From Typha latifolia (Eukaryota > Streptophyta > Magnoliopsida > Poales > Typhaceae): a stretch of 64,000 nt of DNA. Position numbers and translations under genes: made by a program. The stretch spans positions 11,520,046 to 11,584,045 of the forward strand of contig CM034104.1 in the NCBI GenBank assembly GCA_019914945.1. Direction: 5' to 3'. How positions within the stretch are numbered: the first letter of the stretch is position 1; each line of letters opens with the position of its first letter. The notes under the pieces are model-generated. The model was not told where the DNA came from and searched no databases. It worked only from the letters and a program-made list of their open reading frames with translations. Below are positions 50,438-63,816 of the stretch, piece by piece.

Positions 50438-53400
50438 TCAGGACTCTACAACGGCGACATCTACAGCATCATTGTTGTTCTGCTGGGCCCAAAGTTGTGC
50501 ATATCTTCCTGGCCTTGCCAAGAGAACCTCATGTGGCCCCTGTTCGACTACCTTTCCCTTCTCCAAAACTATAATCTGGAAATCACAATTGAGAGTGCAT
50601 CATCAGAAAGAATAGACAGATGAAAAAAACTTACAGGTTAAAGAGTGAAGAGCTAAAAGTTGCTAAATTTGTTTGGACTGCAGAGAGGGTGCTAACGAGA
50701 TGATGCTAATCGAGGAGACTCAGCAGGAAAATTGTTCAATCATGAAAGACAGCAGGTTTTGATATTGCCTCACAAAGGAGCTTCATTATGAGGATTTAAC
50801 AAAGAAATAATAGTTAGCTTCCAATAGAGCTAGAAAATTAAGAGCATAAATTAGATTGTTCATGTCCCAATAGTGAACATATTGTTAATTATGTGTCAAA
50901 GAATATTTAATGTATAAGCTTGCCTAATTCAAAATGGAAAACGAAATTGTGAGGAATGGAATGAAAATAGAACAGATTCCAGGTGAAGCGCTTGGTATCA
51001 ACTGAACTATTATATCAACCAACAAGAACAACATACAAGTTTGTTTCAGTCAAAAAGATCCAGCAAGGAATTAACATCTTGATCCTCAGGAAATGTTGAA
51101 TACCTCATCGCACTGCATGGCAGTTGTAAGCCGATGTGCAATAAAGATTGATGTGCGGTTTATTGCTAAAGTCTTCAATGCATTCAATATTGCTGCTTCA
51201 GTTGTGCTATCAAGGGCGCTGGTAGCTTCATCACATAAACTGAATCATCAAAATACACAGTACAATAGTTTAAAGTCCACTTTCAAATATATTGATGTTA
51301 TTATACTCAAAGATAGAAAAATGTTGAATAAAAGACCAGTTCAAGCACAAAAGAAGAATGATATGGCAGTAGAAAATGGCGAAAGGCTGACACTACTAAG
51401 AAAATGGCAATTCTGAAATTTCTACTGTATTTTACAGATGATAGATAATTGGAGCTTCCTCAAGTATTGCTAGATAGTAGACGTAAAGTATTTCTTAGTG
51501 AAAGGGGGAATGATATGTTTTCATGAAACTTCTTAATCCAAGAATATATAGACTTAAAATCAGCAGAAAAGTAAATCCTTCCGCTCACAATAGAGTAAAT
51601 AGTAACTAGCAGCAAGAGTAACTGTAGATATTGAAAAAAGATTGATCAGGTAATAGTCTCTGAAGTTGCAGAAAAATCAACTACAAAGAGTGCTTACGAA
51701 ATTAGTCACTAAAAAATTATTTTTCCATGAGTTCCTAATGGATAGGAGAATAATTCTAGACCACTACTAAGAAAGTTCAGAAGATCCAACAGACCAAACA
51801 CCTTCCAGGGATTGGAAACTTGGAATGGCATGTCAGAGCCACTCCTATTCGATTTGGGCTTTACAAGTAATGTCAAGTTTTGAGCACCTAGCTGTTCAAA
51901 CATGTATAAAATCTAGAAGTAATAGAAAATCTATGGTTTAAAAAGGAGTTGACCAACAGCCATTTACTAATTACAAAGAAAAAGGGACAATATTATTGCA
52001 CAATTTAAACCGGATAACACTTACAGAATTGTAGGTGCTTTTAAAAATGCACGAGCAAGTGATACACGCTGCTTCTCCCCACCGCTTAACTGGCAATATA
52101 AGATCATCTTCATATCAGATACATAAAATTTAGTACTATATCTGGTAAACCATTTTAAAGGGCAGATATCACTATGCATAATACAACACTTGAAAGTATC
52201 AGAAATAACTGAATCCAAATAAAACGTGCAGTGCTAACTGCTAAGTTAGCCTTCGATATAATGATTTTATATTCGGACCATTCTGAAGGTTCATGTTCCA
52301 AATATTTAACTAGCATATACATGCTTATCCTTATCTGTTTTCTCTCATATATGTCTCTATTGATGATAGCAATTATGCTGGTGAAATCATGTTTAATCAA
52401 TTAATACTTAGGATTGTGAGCTAACTTGATTCAGTGATCAGGCATCAATAATTATTTCTCACCTTTAGCCCTCGCTCTCCAACAATAGTTGAATACTTTT
52501 CTGGAAAGTTCATGATTGTATCATGAATTGCTGCACGCCGAGCAGCATCAAAGACCTACTAAGAGAATACTAATGAGTCATTAAAGCTTGGCTATAGTTT
52601 GAAAAGATAATTGCTAAAAACAATAATGACCTCCTCCTCTGTTGCTGATAACCGGCCATAATGTATATTGTGGAAAACTGTGTCATTGAAAAGCACCTGA
52701 AGATATTAAGCATGCAACTTATTGTTAATTATGCCAAAAGTCGCATACATTGCTAATAACTACATATACAAACTTCAAATGCTGCATAACTAATTGCTCC
52801 AGAACAATATAAGCTAGGACAAAAGAATATCAAAGATGCAACTAAGTGCCACTTCACACTCTACATAGGGGTGCAAATGAGTCAAGCTCAAGCTAGATAA
52901 GCTTAGCTCGGCTCGGCTCGATATTGGAAAAATTCTAGCTCAAGCTCGACTCGGCTCCAAATTCGAAAAAACTCTAATTCGAGCTACCTTGACAGGAACC
53001 AGTTAATATGGGCCCGAGCTCAGCTCACCCAATACCGAGCTGGCTCAAATCGGCTCAAATACATCTCATTTCCAAAATCACATTTGGAAGATAACCAAAT
53101 TAATTAACAAATTTCAATAACTTTGGGAAATGCCCAACAATAAAGACTACTCTCAGTGTTTAGCTTTTCAATATGGGACCGAAGGAAAGTAAATGCAAAA
53201 GCATAATATAAAAACAGAGCCACTTAAAAATGTAATGGCATGGGTTTTGAACCATTGACATCCTACATAGAAAAAATTGTCTTACCAAGATAGGCTAGAG
53301 AGAAGGTAGAATATTTTATTGAACTAAATATATACAATATAGTATTACAAATGTATCGAGCTAATTCGAGCTGAGCTCAAGCGAGCTAGGCTTGGATAAG

Positions 53401-56400
53401 AAAACCTGAAAAGACTTAACTGCTATCAAGTAAAGACAGGAAAGTAATAAATGCATCAAAGCTAGCAAGAAACCCTAAAACTTCAGTTTGGGGCTCCATG
53501 GTACCACCTGTGCCATGTGCTGACAAACCATCCATGGTAATCCTTGACTCTACCATCCAATCTAGACTTCAAAATTTCACTAGAGCCACCTCCTCATTAT
53601 CAGGTGACTAGGGCCATAGAGTTATATTATTGGGTAAGAAACATCCCTCGGAGGCTCAAACAATATGAAGAAACAAGAATATGTTTCTCCCTCTTCTAGA
53701 TTAACAGGGCTGAGGGGATCCAACTCAAAGAAGAGAACATAATTTTATGAGCACTCAATGCAAAACAAAATCTTCATTCCAAAATTGACAAAAAGTGTAA
53801 CCAAGAAAGATGGGATATTCTAAGCCAACTTTTTTCCCAACAGTAATCTTAAGCCACCAGCTGTAAATTGATATCCTATTCGCTATTCATAGCTTTTGTC
53901 CTGCAAAATTTATGGTTTCCTTTAGAAAATGTGCACCTCTTCAATGAAGACAGATTATTGGAGAAGGGCCCCCCTTGTACGAAGTTACCAACCTAAGAAT
54001 ACATTGTCTATTTTACTCCAATTAAGCTTACTTCATAGCTGTCCCTAAGATCTGCAAAAAGTTTAAGGTATCCATTACTATTCAAACTATAGAGCTTGTA
54101 AAGCTTCTTGAGAGAAGATCATGAAGCTTCCCAATGTCATCCATCCAGACAAGTTCATGACATTGCAACTTTTCATAATGCTTTTCTAAAAGTTTGTGAC
54201 CATCTTAGTTGCTTGCACCTTATGGATGCACGAATAGTAGAGCTACAAAAATTGTCAATGTTAAAACCACAATAAAGCGTAACAGATTAGGGAAATAAAA
54301 AAATCAAATTACTACAGCATCTAAGACGGTGCAAGAAGAAAAATGAAAGTAACAGATACTAGGACTATTGGAGACTCACTGTATCCTGTGGCACAACACC
54401 AATACTCTGACGAAGACTTTCCAAGGTTACTTCCCGTATATCTTGGCCATCTATTTCTATCTGCAGGCGACAAAATGGTTAGATTTGAAGGCAAAGCAAA
54501 TAAGCAAGTTATGCCTAAATTCATATGATATGGACCACTGAAATTGAACTCTTGAATGATATTGGTGATGGAGTTAAACCTTCACATTAGCATTTAAATA
54601 CTTTAATAGAACTAGGATCTAAAAAAGGTATGGCAGCAAGATGAAACATAGTCTGCTATGATAACATAGAGTCATAAACAATTAAAGATAAAATAAATAT
54701 TTCACATCCTATTAAGAGAATAGACTAATGGAAACTATGCCTAAGCACATGATGTCATAAGAACTTTCTTGCCTAAATGATCTTTTGCGCATCTACTTCA
54801 GAAGATCCAACAAGCAAAGAAGCAAGTCAAGTAACCACTCACTAGTCAAATAATTTAAGTATGTAATAAGAACAATAGGATGATACTTGAGCTACAGTCA
54901 ATGGAATGCTGACATTACGCAATGGTTTCATATTTATATATATAGAACTTAAGTTTCAAAAAAGCAGTTTGTGGGTGATCTTCCCGTGGTGGAATCTAGC
55001 TACCACCATGCCATGGGTCTTGACAGACTATTATAGCTGTTGGTTTCATGGAGCTTACACAGCTGAGGGATGGATTTTAACTAATTGGTAGCCATTGATG
55101 CATATTGAAAGCTTAGTAAAGCTCAGATTACCAGATAAAATTATTACCTATTCGCTGATAGAAAGGTAGGAAAGAGAGTATGAATGAGTGAGAAGAGGTC
55201 AATAATAAATTGATAATAAGCAGTCACTAACAATCAATTGTGTACACTGGCATTACACCCATGTTTCCCAATTTACAGCAGTCACGACCTTTAATAGATT
55301 CATTACCAAAAATTTGTTTTACTATTTGTTCTTCTACAACCACTTTCTTAATTCTGTCTGCTACAGTTCTACTACACCTTATTCCCTTCTTCCCAGATTT
55401 AATTTCTTGTCTTATGCTCTACCTCTCTCTCTTTTTATATATGTTTCTTTTATTGAGTTGTATACAGTATAGACAACTAAGGAAAACATACTAGTAATAT
55501 TGTATGAGGTTCGCCTTGGGTTCATAGTGCTTGCAGTGGTGCCCATCATGAACTGCACACCATGATCCTCTTGGCCATTATATACCCCCCATGTGCTTTT
55601 CACTAACATAGATCAGATGTTTGCATGTCAAAAGGAAATAATGACTCATCATAGGCACACAGTAAGAATAACTGATAATGCTCTTGCTACGAAAGCAGAA
55701 TAGAAAATCATTTCTTACTTTTCCAGAATCAGTGTCGAAGAATCTGAAAAGCAATCTGAGTATGGTTGACTTCCCTGCACATAAACATTGGATAAGGCAA
55801 ACAAATTTTGGTCCAAAACAAAATCTTATATAACCATTTTTGCACAAAGTATTTTTCCTGCATATTGGCTCAAACGGGAAGCAGTTAGGGCTTACCGCTA
55901 CCACTGGTCCCAACAATGGCCACAGTTCTTCCTGCTGGTACAGTAAAAGATACTCCATCAAGAATCTTCCGTTCAGCTAGGTATCTGGAATACAAAAGGA
56001 ACAAATGACTTTTGTTAAATACACCATTTACAAGTAAAAAGGCAAAAATTAGAGGAAAGAGACTGACAAGGCAACCAACAAGGTGGTGAATTGAAGTCTG
56101 AAGAATGCTTTCTCAAATGAAAAAAATTACTGTAATTAACATGAAAATAAGCCACAAAGAAATGGTCCAACTGCAGAATCTGAAGGTAAGTGGTGGAGAA
56201 CTACCTTACCTAATTAGGGTTAATAAGCATCATAGAACAGATGCCAAGTTAATGGAGTAAGATCTGAGTACATCTTCCTAAAAAGGAAGCGTGTCCAACA
56301 GGATGACATTGGTGTCAACTTTTGCAAGACTGAGATGTTGAACTTAAGAAAAATAAGAGCTTGCCTCCTTAATAACACTATGAGATACTCGGTATCACAG

Positions 56401-59400
56401 ACAGATAGTTGGAATGAGGCTTGTAGGCTAAATTCTGCTTATGTTATTTACATATCATGCTGGAGACAAAGATGGGAAGAAATAGCAAACAAGAACTAAA
56501 TCCAGCACCCACCTAGATGGAGGCAATGAATATTGGAAATCTCAATATAGAGTAAAAGTTAGCTGACAAGAAAGAACAGTAATTACCCAAAGTGCACTTC
56601 ATTAAATTTGATGCATCCTCCCTTTAAATGTAAAGGATGTGCATGAGGCTCATCCTTAATATCAGGTCTCTCCTGTAAAGATCATAATGAAAAAAGACTA
56701 GATGTAAGGATGCAGTCCTTCTGGAGACGATACTGAACATAACAAACATCATGTGATGCACCACTACTCAGAAAGCACATAATAGGTTTGTGTTGATTAC
56801 CAGAGTAACCAAATTACAAAGATATCATATGATGCAGCGAGTGAAAGCTTTTAGAATGTTGAACGATCAATTATGACTACAGTTCAAGATAATGTATAGT
56901 TCACAGGAGCAGACTATCTCGATTAATTAGGAATTAAATCTAAATATATGCAAATGATCGGCATGATAAGAAAAATATAACTTTCTAATAACGTGAAAAA
57001 TCATAGTTTTGTGTCAGACCATGATGGGTTTGTGTTCACTACCTTAGAACTCACATATAATATGATGCAGCAGGTGCTAGATTTTATATTGTATCAAACA
57101 AGACTCATCATTTTGTTATATAGTTCACAGAAGAATTATGTGCTATCTCAATTCATAGAAAGTAAATGTAAATTGATGCAAATGATTGGCGTGATAAGAA
57201 ATTTCCCAACAGCATGGACATCATAGTTTTGTGTCTACTGTAGCATCTTTTGCCCACACTAAAAGCAAAGGAAGGCACCACATTTATTAAAAATTTCCAA
57301 TTTCCAACTATACAAAAATAGCAAGCTAAAAACTGACCTAAACAAACACCAAAACACCTATAGGTATTAACAATAAAAGTGATACCTCAAGCAACTGAAA
57401 CATGGACTTCATATCAATCAGGCTCTGCCTTGTATCACGATATACACTTCCAAGGAAATTGAGAGGAACAGAAAGCTGGAAGAGGAGCCCATTAACCATA
57501 ACCTGGGCAGAAATAAAGAATTTTCCAACATAAGATAAATTGGCAAGGATTATGTTAAATTTAATAAATTATACTATCACTTTCTGAAGAAGCAAAAACC
57601 AAGAACATACTCCATGCAATTGACCCCAAATTTAACCATACTGTAAGTCTGTAACAACTAAGCATGAAGTGAAATGCACTACTACCTGGTTAAGATCATA
57701 TTCAGCCATGCAAGAACGATTCTTGATGATGACCATTCTATGAACATGACTAGAAGAGGTAAAAAGAGAGAGTCCTGGATTCAAAGGACCTTCAGAAAAC
57801 AAATGAACACAATAGTGGAAGCAAGGGTTCAAGGTCTCCGTATTCCAAAATATATACCTCTTAACGATACTATCAAGCCAACCATAAAGTTTATCAATAA
57901 CAAATTGTTTTAGAAAATTATTTACAAACAACCAGTAGGGGCATTTCATCTACATGTCACTCACAATTTCAGTTTTACTTATATGAAACTGAAATACTTT
58001 ACGTGTATGCCCCCCTCTGTCTTTCTCAGAATTATCTCTTTGAAATATACAACATATCTTCATCTATTTCCTTCTAACTAGAGAAGAACTATCAAACCAT
58101 CATTCTTTCATTAGCTAGTAGCTATCTTATCATTTACTTACCTATGATGAATTGATGATTAATACAAGAGCATAAGAAATTGACGGAACCTATCCAGAAT
58201 ATGCCTACTTAAATCCTTTGTAATCAGCTCTTAGAAGGATAAAGCCCATGGTAAGGGTTTCCATGTAGGCAAATTACATGATAAGACTGATCTTAGAATC
58301 AATTAAACAATTATAAGTCAAGTGAGGGAGAAAACGGCATATATATTAGAGAACCTTATCATTTCATCAGATCTCATATCAGCTAAAGCTACCTTAATTT
58401 AAAGGTCCACTCTCACTCTTGATTTGGAAGGCCAAAGGGTCTAGCATATAGAGATACCATTTCTACAAAGCAATAAATCATGACCTAGGACTTTTGGGCC
58501 TTCCATGTAGACCTTTGAAGGATAAGTTGACAGGATCTCCTTTTCTTTAATGCGCCCTCTTCTGAGTAGAGTTTGCCTCTTTGCTTTCTTTTCCTCATAT
58601 CTAGCTTAATCAGACCACTTGGGAGATCCAGGAGTTTAGCTCATCAAAGGTTCATTCTTACATAAATATTCTGCACGGAATATGTGTTTCTATAGTATAG
58701 ATCCTTCTTCCAATACTTTCTTTCTCTTTCTACCTTCATTTTTAGTAGTTGCCTTATCAAACAATTCATCCTTTCAGTTAGGAGGATTATCCCAATCATG
58801 TTATCCTCTGTTTGGTTGCAATTTATGGGATAATTATCTCTTATCCCACTGTTATAATCCGACCACGTGGGTTAAGTCTAATCAAGTCGAGTCTATTTAT
58901 TTTTTAATTATTTCATAATGTAAGCATTTTAGGTAAGTTTAATTTAGTCATGTGAGTCATTAAAGCAAGTCTAAATAAGTCATAATAGCCCTTAAGGCAA
59001 GTCTAGTTAAGGTAAATCTAAATAAGTCACAACAGCCATTAAGGCAAGTCTAATTAAGTCAAGTAAGTCTTTAAGACAAGTCCAATTAAGTCATATAAGC
59101 TTTTAAAGCAAGTCGTAATTCGAGTCAGGTTAGCCTTTAGGGCTAAGTCTCATTGCATCCCACCTCTATATATAGAGGGCAAGGCTTCTTTGTTATTCAT
59201 CTAAGAATCCAAGAATCAAATAATCCAAGTATCCAATCATAGAGAGAAATCTGAGTTTAGCCAGTTATTATTTTCGTCCTTATCTTTTTATATTAGCCGT
59301 TAGATTACCTTTATCTTCATAGGAGTAGATCCCTTATAAGCATCCAAACCCTAGCCATCTTCTACCTCCAGCAGCCACCCTACTACATGGCCGTCCACCA

Positions 59401-62400
59401 CCCTTCGACGACTGCCACAACGTCGGAAATTACCATTCTGCCCTCTTTGACCTATCTCCACTATTTTATTTTTATTTTTTCATTCGACCTCCGATTTAAG
59501 TGAAACTAGAGCCATTAAAATCCTAACTCACGAGGCTACCTCCACCTAAATTTTCATAATCATCCTACGGACGGATCGTTCCAGATCTGGTCCGTAACAA
59601 GAGGTGAAGAGCAACTAGTAGAACCTCTGTCAAGGCCTGAAATGAGTCCTTGAGGGCAATTTGGATCTCCTTCGATTTCTCTTTTAATTCAGCCAAAAGT
59701 TCTTTGAATAATGCCTTCGCCCATGCTGGTGGCTCATCATCAGGGATGGAGATGATTTTTTGGTCCTCCATGGCTATGATCTCCCCTGGGTTAGCTTTGG
59801 ATCACGTGTTCACCATTGTCCGAGGAACGTCGGCTCTGATACCAATTGTTACAGACTAGATTTGGAACGATCCGTCCGTAGGATGATTATGAAAATTTAA
59901 GTAGAGGTAGCCTCAAGAGTAGGGTTCTAATGACTCTAGTTTTACTTAAATCGGAGGTCGAGATTAAAAGATAAAAATAAAATAGTGGAGATAGGTTAGA
60001 GAGGGCAGAACGGTAATTTCTGACGTTGTGGTGGTCGTCGGAGGGTGGTGGACGGCCAAGGGTGGTGGTGGACGGCTGTGTAGTAGGGTGGCTGCTGGAG
60101 GTAGGAGATGGCTAGGGTGGATGCTTGTAAAGGATCTACAGTTGTAATCTACTCCTATTAAGATAAAGACAATCTATTGGCTAATATAAAAAGATAAGGA
60201 CGAAAATAATAACTGGCTAAACTCAGATTTCTCTCTATGATTGGATACTTGGACTCTTAGATGAATAACAAAGAAGCCTTGCCCTCTATATATAAAGGTG
60301 GGATACAATGAGTCATACTCGGACTTAGCCCTAAAAGCTAACCTGACTCGAATTAGGACTTGCTTTAAAGGCTTATATGATTTAATTGGACTTGCCTTAA
60401 AGACTTACTTGACTTAATTAGACTTGCCTTAATAGCTGTTGTGACTTATTTGGACTTGCCTTAACTAGACTTGCCTTAAAGACTGTTATGACTTATTTAG
60501 ACTTGCTTTAATGACTCACATAACTAAATTAGACTTACCTAAAAAGCTTACATCATAAAATAATTAAAAAATAAATAGACTCGACTCAACTTGACTTAAC
60601 CCACGTGGTCGAATCGTAACACCCACCCCTTTATCTCACAACCAAATGTGCCGAAATCAATAAATAATAACGTGATATTATGAGCCAGCTAATGCCTATA
60701 GTGCATTTACTGATGTCCAAACTAAAACTATACAAGCTAGAAGGGAATTTACCAAGTCACCAACTGTCATTGCGCCTTTCATAATTCCAAATGAGCATAA
60801 AACCATTGCAGTCGATAAAGCAGTGCTAAATATCACATTTTGTCCAAAGTTCAAAAATGCAAGGCTACTTTGAGTTTTCAGTGCAGCATCCTCATACCCT
60901 GAAAACACATCCATAAATGAGCTCCTGTAGCAACTTAAAAGTTATACTTGATATTGTAAAAAAATAGACAGCTGAAGGTATTGAGCAACAAGGACCTAAT
61001 TTTACAAATCTCATCTAACACAAGAAAAATAGTTGGATAATGCAGCTTTAACCTGATAATGCTGGCATGGTTGCAACTTGCAAGAGAAAAGAGCTTCTTT
61101 TGGTGCACTCAAATAGTCAAATTCATTACAAGCTAATAACATATGTTTGTCACAACTGAAGGAAATACAAACTTTTGTGTCTAGTAAAATAAACCAACAC
61201 ATCTGTTGATCATACACACTAGATCAACATGGGATCACTAATTCCTGATGTCAGTAAAATCCAGTTCTCGCATTCTGTCAACAATCCTTCTTTTTTAAGA
61301 AAGATGCTTGAGGTGGCAGCCTCCTAGACACTTTGACAGTGCACTATTTCTGAAAAAGCAATTTGTCATCTTACTTCCAAACAATCTGAAAACTAGATAA
61401 CTGTAACCTTTCTGTGAAAGCACCACACCATGAATAAGATTTTAAACAACTAAATTATAGAACCAAACATGGGTTTCTGATAGTCTCTAAATAATTTAGC
61501 ATCTGAAATTGGTTTTGGAACCTATCAATATGTTCTGGGGGGGGAATAAAAGGAACTTGACAGCTAACCCTTTCCTAAATTTCTTCCCGGGAATCCTAGT
61601 TTCATTAGTTAACTAGTAGTATTTGCATACCTTACTAGCCTGATACAAGAACTAATTGCATAGCAAACTATTGCAGAAAGCTATAGAAGAGACACATCCT
61701 ATTTGAATAATGATATGACAGATCTGAAATATATACTCACTCTTCAAATACTTGTCATACTTTTCAGCTTCAAACGCTTCATTGTTAAAGTACTTGACAG
61801 TCTGAGAGCACCCAAAAAGGAAAAGGCTATAAGAAACTACAAGAAACTACCAGAGCAGAAGAATGAAAAGAAAGACCATAATACATGAGCAAAAGACAAC
61901 TATAAGATAACCTCATAATTCAATAGTGAGTCAATTGCTCTTGTACTCGCATCATTATCAGCTTTATTCATGGCTGCCCTGAATCTAGTCCGCCACTATC
62001 ATGAAGAAAAGAAGATTAGAGAAAGACATAACAGAAGATCTAATTTCTAGCAGAAGCAAAAAAAATGGAAAACAATTAGCAAACCATAGCATAAATCTAC
62101 AAATGCAAGCAAAGAAGGAACATCTAAAATAAAGGAAACCAACAGGATCTTGAAATGGCATTTTGGATTAGTCAGTATGTTGAGAGATGATACCTGTGTC
62201 ACGATCAAAGTAAAAGCAACATATGCCGCAACTGAAAGTGAAGTGATCCAAGCAAAAGTAGCACCATAGTTGTAAGCAAGAATACCAGACACCATAGCTA
62301 TCTAGGAAGGAAGAGAAAGCCAGTGGAAAATGTAAGGTGATGCAATAGTAAATTGAATAAGCAAAATTATAGGAAATGAGAATTAGTCCTCAAGGTAATC

Positions 62401-63816
62401 AAGAGTTCAAATATTCAAGCAAGAAAAAAAAGAACAGAAGAAAAAGATAATCTCTTGGTCTATGATACAAAACAATCATATAGCACTTGTTCATACCTCT
62501 AGTATTGTTGGTACAACATTGAATATCATTTGTGAAAGAATGAAATTTATTGCACGGCTACCTCGATCAATTATGCGATTCAAAGCACCAGTCTGTCGGC
62601 TGGAAATAAAAATCATGTAAGAAAAACAAAAAGATTTAGCATGAAACAGCTTTTGATTTCAAAAGAGCATCAAAAAAATTCACCAAATCCTTTCTACTAT
62701 TAACAAGTATATATTGTTTCTACAAATCATAATTTAAAAGTATATAAAAAGATTAGTACGTAGGGGTCCAACTCCTTGCAACCAAATGCTGCCTAAAATG
62801 TAAGGTTCCAAAACTCGGTATTGAGATCAGGATTAGCCATCCAAAAAAATGATATGTATTAACCATATCAGTCGTATCGGTTGTATCGACCGCCGGTATT
62901 GGATCAGACTATTTTTTAACATATAAATTCTAAATATTATTTAAAAAAACAGAATTTTTTTAAAACAATTAGAAAATGATAAGAAAATAATAATTATTTA
63001 TATATGAAGTATAAAAATTAAAAATTACATTAACTTATACAAAACTTTGATGAATACCAAATTAGCTCTTCCTTCTCTTTCCCCTTCTCTCTTTTCCTCC
63101 TTTTCTCTATTATTGCCAAGGCAAATTTATTTTTTTCTAATTTTCTCTCCTTTCTTCTCTCCTTTCTTCTCTCTACCTTCTCTCTCTCTTATTACCACAA
63201 GGCAAATTTTATTTTTTATTTCTTCTCTTCCTCCCTCTCTCTTACTATCGCAAGGTAATTTTTTTTCATAGACATTGGAGAAAAGAAAGAAAAGAAGAAG
63301 AAGAAAAGAGAGGGAGACACCAGAGAAAGAGAGTAGAGAGAAATGAGAGAAACGGGGCACCTGTGAGAGAAGAAATGAAAAAAAAATAAAGAGAGGAGAG
63401 ATGGAGTGAAAGAAAAGAGAGGGAGAACCCATATCAGGCGGGATCGGCCAATCCGGCCAATACCTACTGGACGGGTTTTGGCTGATCCCACTCGAGATTG
63501 ACCGAAATTTAGAACCATGCTAAAATGGATTCTGTTGCTTAATGGTCCTAATCAATAGCAATATCTTCCTACTTAAAGCATGCTAGCCACTATTAGCACC
63601 AACTTATAAACAGAAAATCATAGTAAGAGAACTATTTTTTATCAGTTAATAGAAATAAGTGTATGCATGAAATCAAAGCATATGTTTACCTACCATCGAG
63701 ACTAAACAGGCAGCACAACAATTTCAGCAAATCTAAGAGTGTTCCTAAATTTAATTTCTTGCCTATTATTACCTCAAATGATACCGAAGATCAAGGTCAT
63801 GCAAATGAGAGAACAC
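50438..63816 (-). CDS. ABCB25: Mitochondrial half-ABC transporter, ATM/ABCB25 type, C-terminal part
   Basis: Partial: 5' exons lie beyond the right edge. Sixteen exons in view: 63816..63773, 62599..62497, 62301..62194, 61995..61912, 61801..61741, 60898..60753, 57502..57386, 56672..56587, 55984..55896, 55774..55719, 54460..54380, 52696..52631, 52555..52463, 52089..52025, 51239..51104 and 50575..50438. They encode 490 of an expected 700 or so residues. The membrane part has [31 protein letters not shown] and [21 protein letters not shown], nearly invariant in the Atm1/ABCB7 family. The nucleotide-binding domain has Walker A GTSGSGKST, Q-loop VVPQDT, signature LSGGEKQR, Walker [14 protein letters not shown] and the H-loop IAHRL. 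The family exports a glutathione-linked sulfur compound from mitochondria for cytosolic Fe–S assembly and Moco synthesis. The 3.2 kb intron at 57503-60752 carries a large retroelement insertion. Confidence 0.95.
52865..53400. repeat. Probable hAT-like non-autonomous element in ABC-transporter intron
   Basis: It starts near TAGGGGTGCAAATGAGTC and carries arrays of AGCTCGGCTCG/GAGCTC words near both ends (52880-53050 and 53355-53395), unlike the AT-rich intron around it. Such termini are common in plant hAT-type MITEs. No clean terminal repeat pair or 8-bp duplication could be confirmed. Confidence 0.45.
58800..60655. repeat. Short palindromic MITE split by the LTR insertion
   Basis: If the LTR unit and one copy of its target duplication are removed, the flanks join to a segment of about 75 bp. 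Its ends, CCTCTGTTTGGTTGCAATTTATGGG and the reverse complement of CCTTTATCTCACAACCAAATGTGCC, are imperfect inverted repeats sharing TTTGGTTG. The retroelement therefore landed inside a small older repeat. Confidence 0.5.
58850..60621. mobile_element. Palindromic pair of LTRs in opposite orientation with target duplication
   Basis: The left LTR is in + orientation (58850-59599, TGTTATAA...GTAACA) and the right LTR in - orientation (60621-59847, TGTTACGA...GTAACA), about 750 and 775 bp. Between them are 247 bp: a PBS (TGGTATCAGAGC on -, 59845-59834) directly after the right LTR, then the first residues of a gag-like ORF on - (from 59771, [19 protein letters not shown]...), broken off where it meets the left LTR's U5 end. 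CCCAC flanks both outer ends (58845-58849 and 60622-60626). A normal element has LTRs in the same direction; this one is a large hairpin with U3 ends outside on both sides. It has no pol and is inert. Confidence 0.88.
62800..63525. mobile_element. Probable non-autonomous DNA element in ABC-transporter intron
   Basis: The left end has GGTTCCAAAACTCGGTATTGA followed by a GGATTAGCC word; the reverse complement of the right end has GGTTCTAAATTTCGGTCAAT followed by GGGATCAGCC. Inside, a pyrimidine-rich stretch (63065-63245) faces a purine-rich stretch (63280-63425), so much of it could fold back. The long ORFs here are low-complexity shadows. Ends and duplication are not proven. Confidence 0.5.

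Noticed and set aside
59565..59771. 68-codon minus-strand ORF as an independent gene
   Set aside because: It starts just after an LTR and its PBS and runs into an inverted LTR, so it is a truncated retroelement gag.
63047..63518. Several overlapping ORFs with Phe/Ser/Leu-rich sequence
   Set aside because: They arise from CT-rich and GA-rich low-complexity DNA in an intron of the ABC transporter gene.
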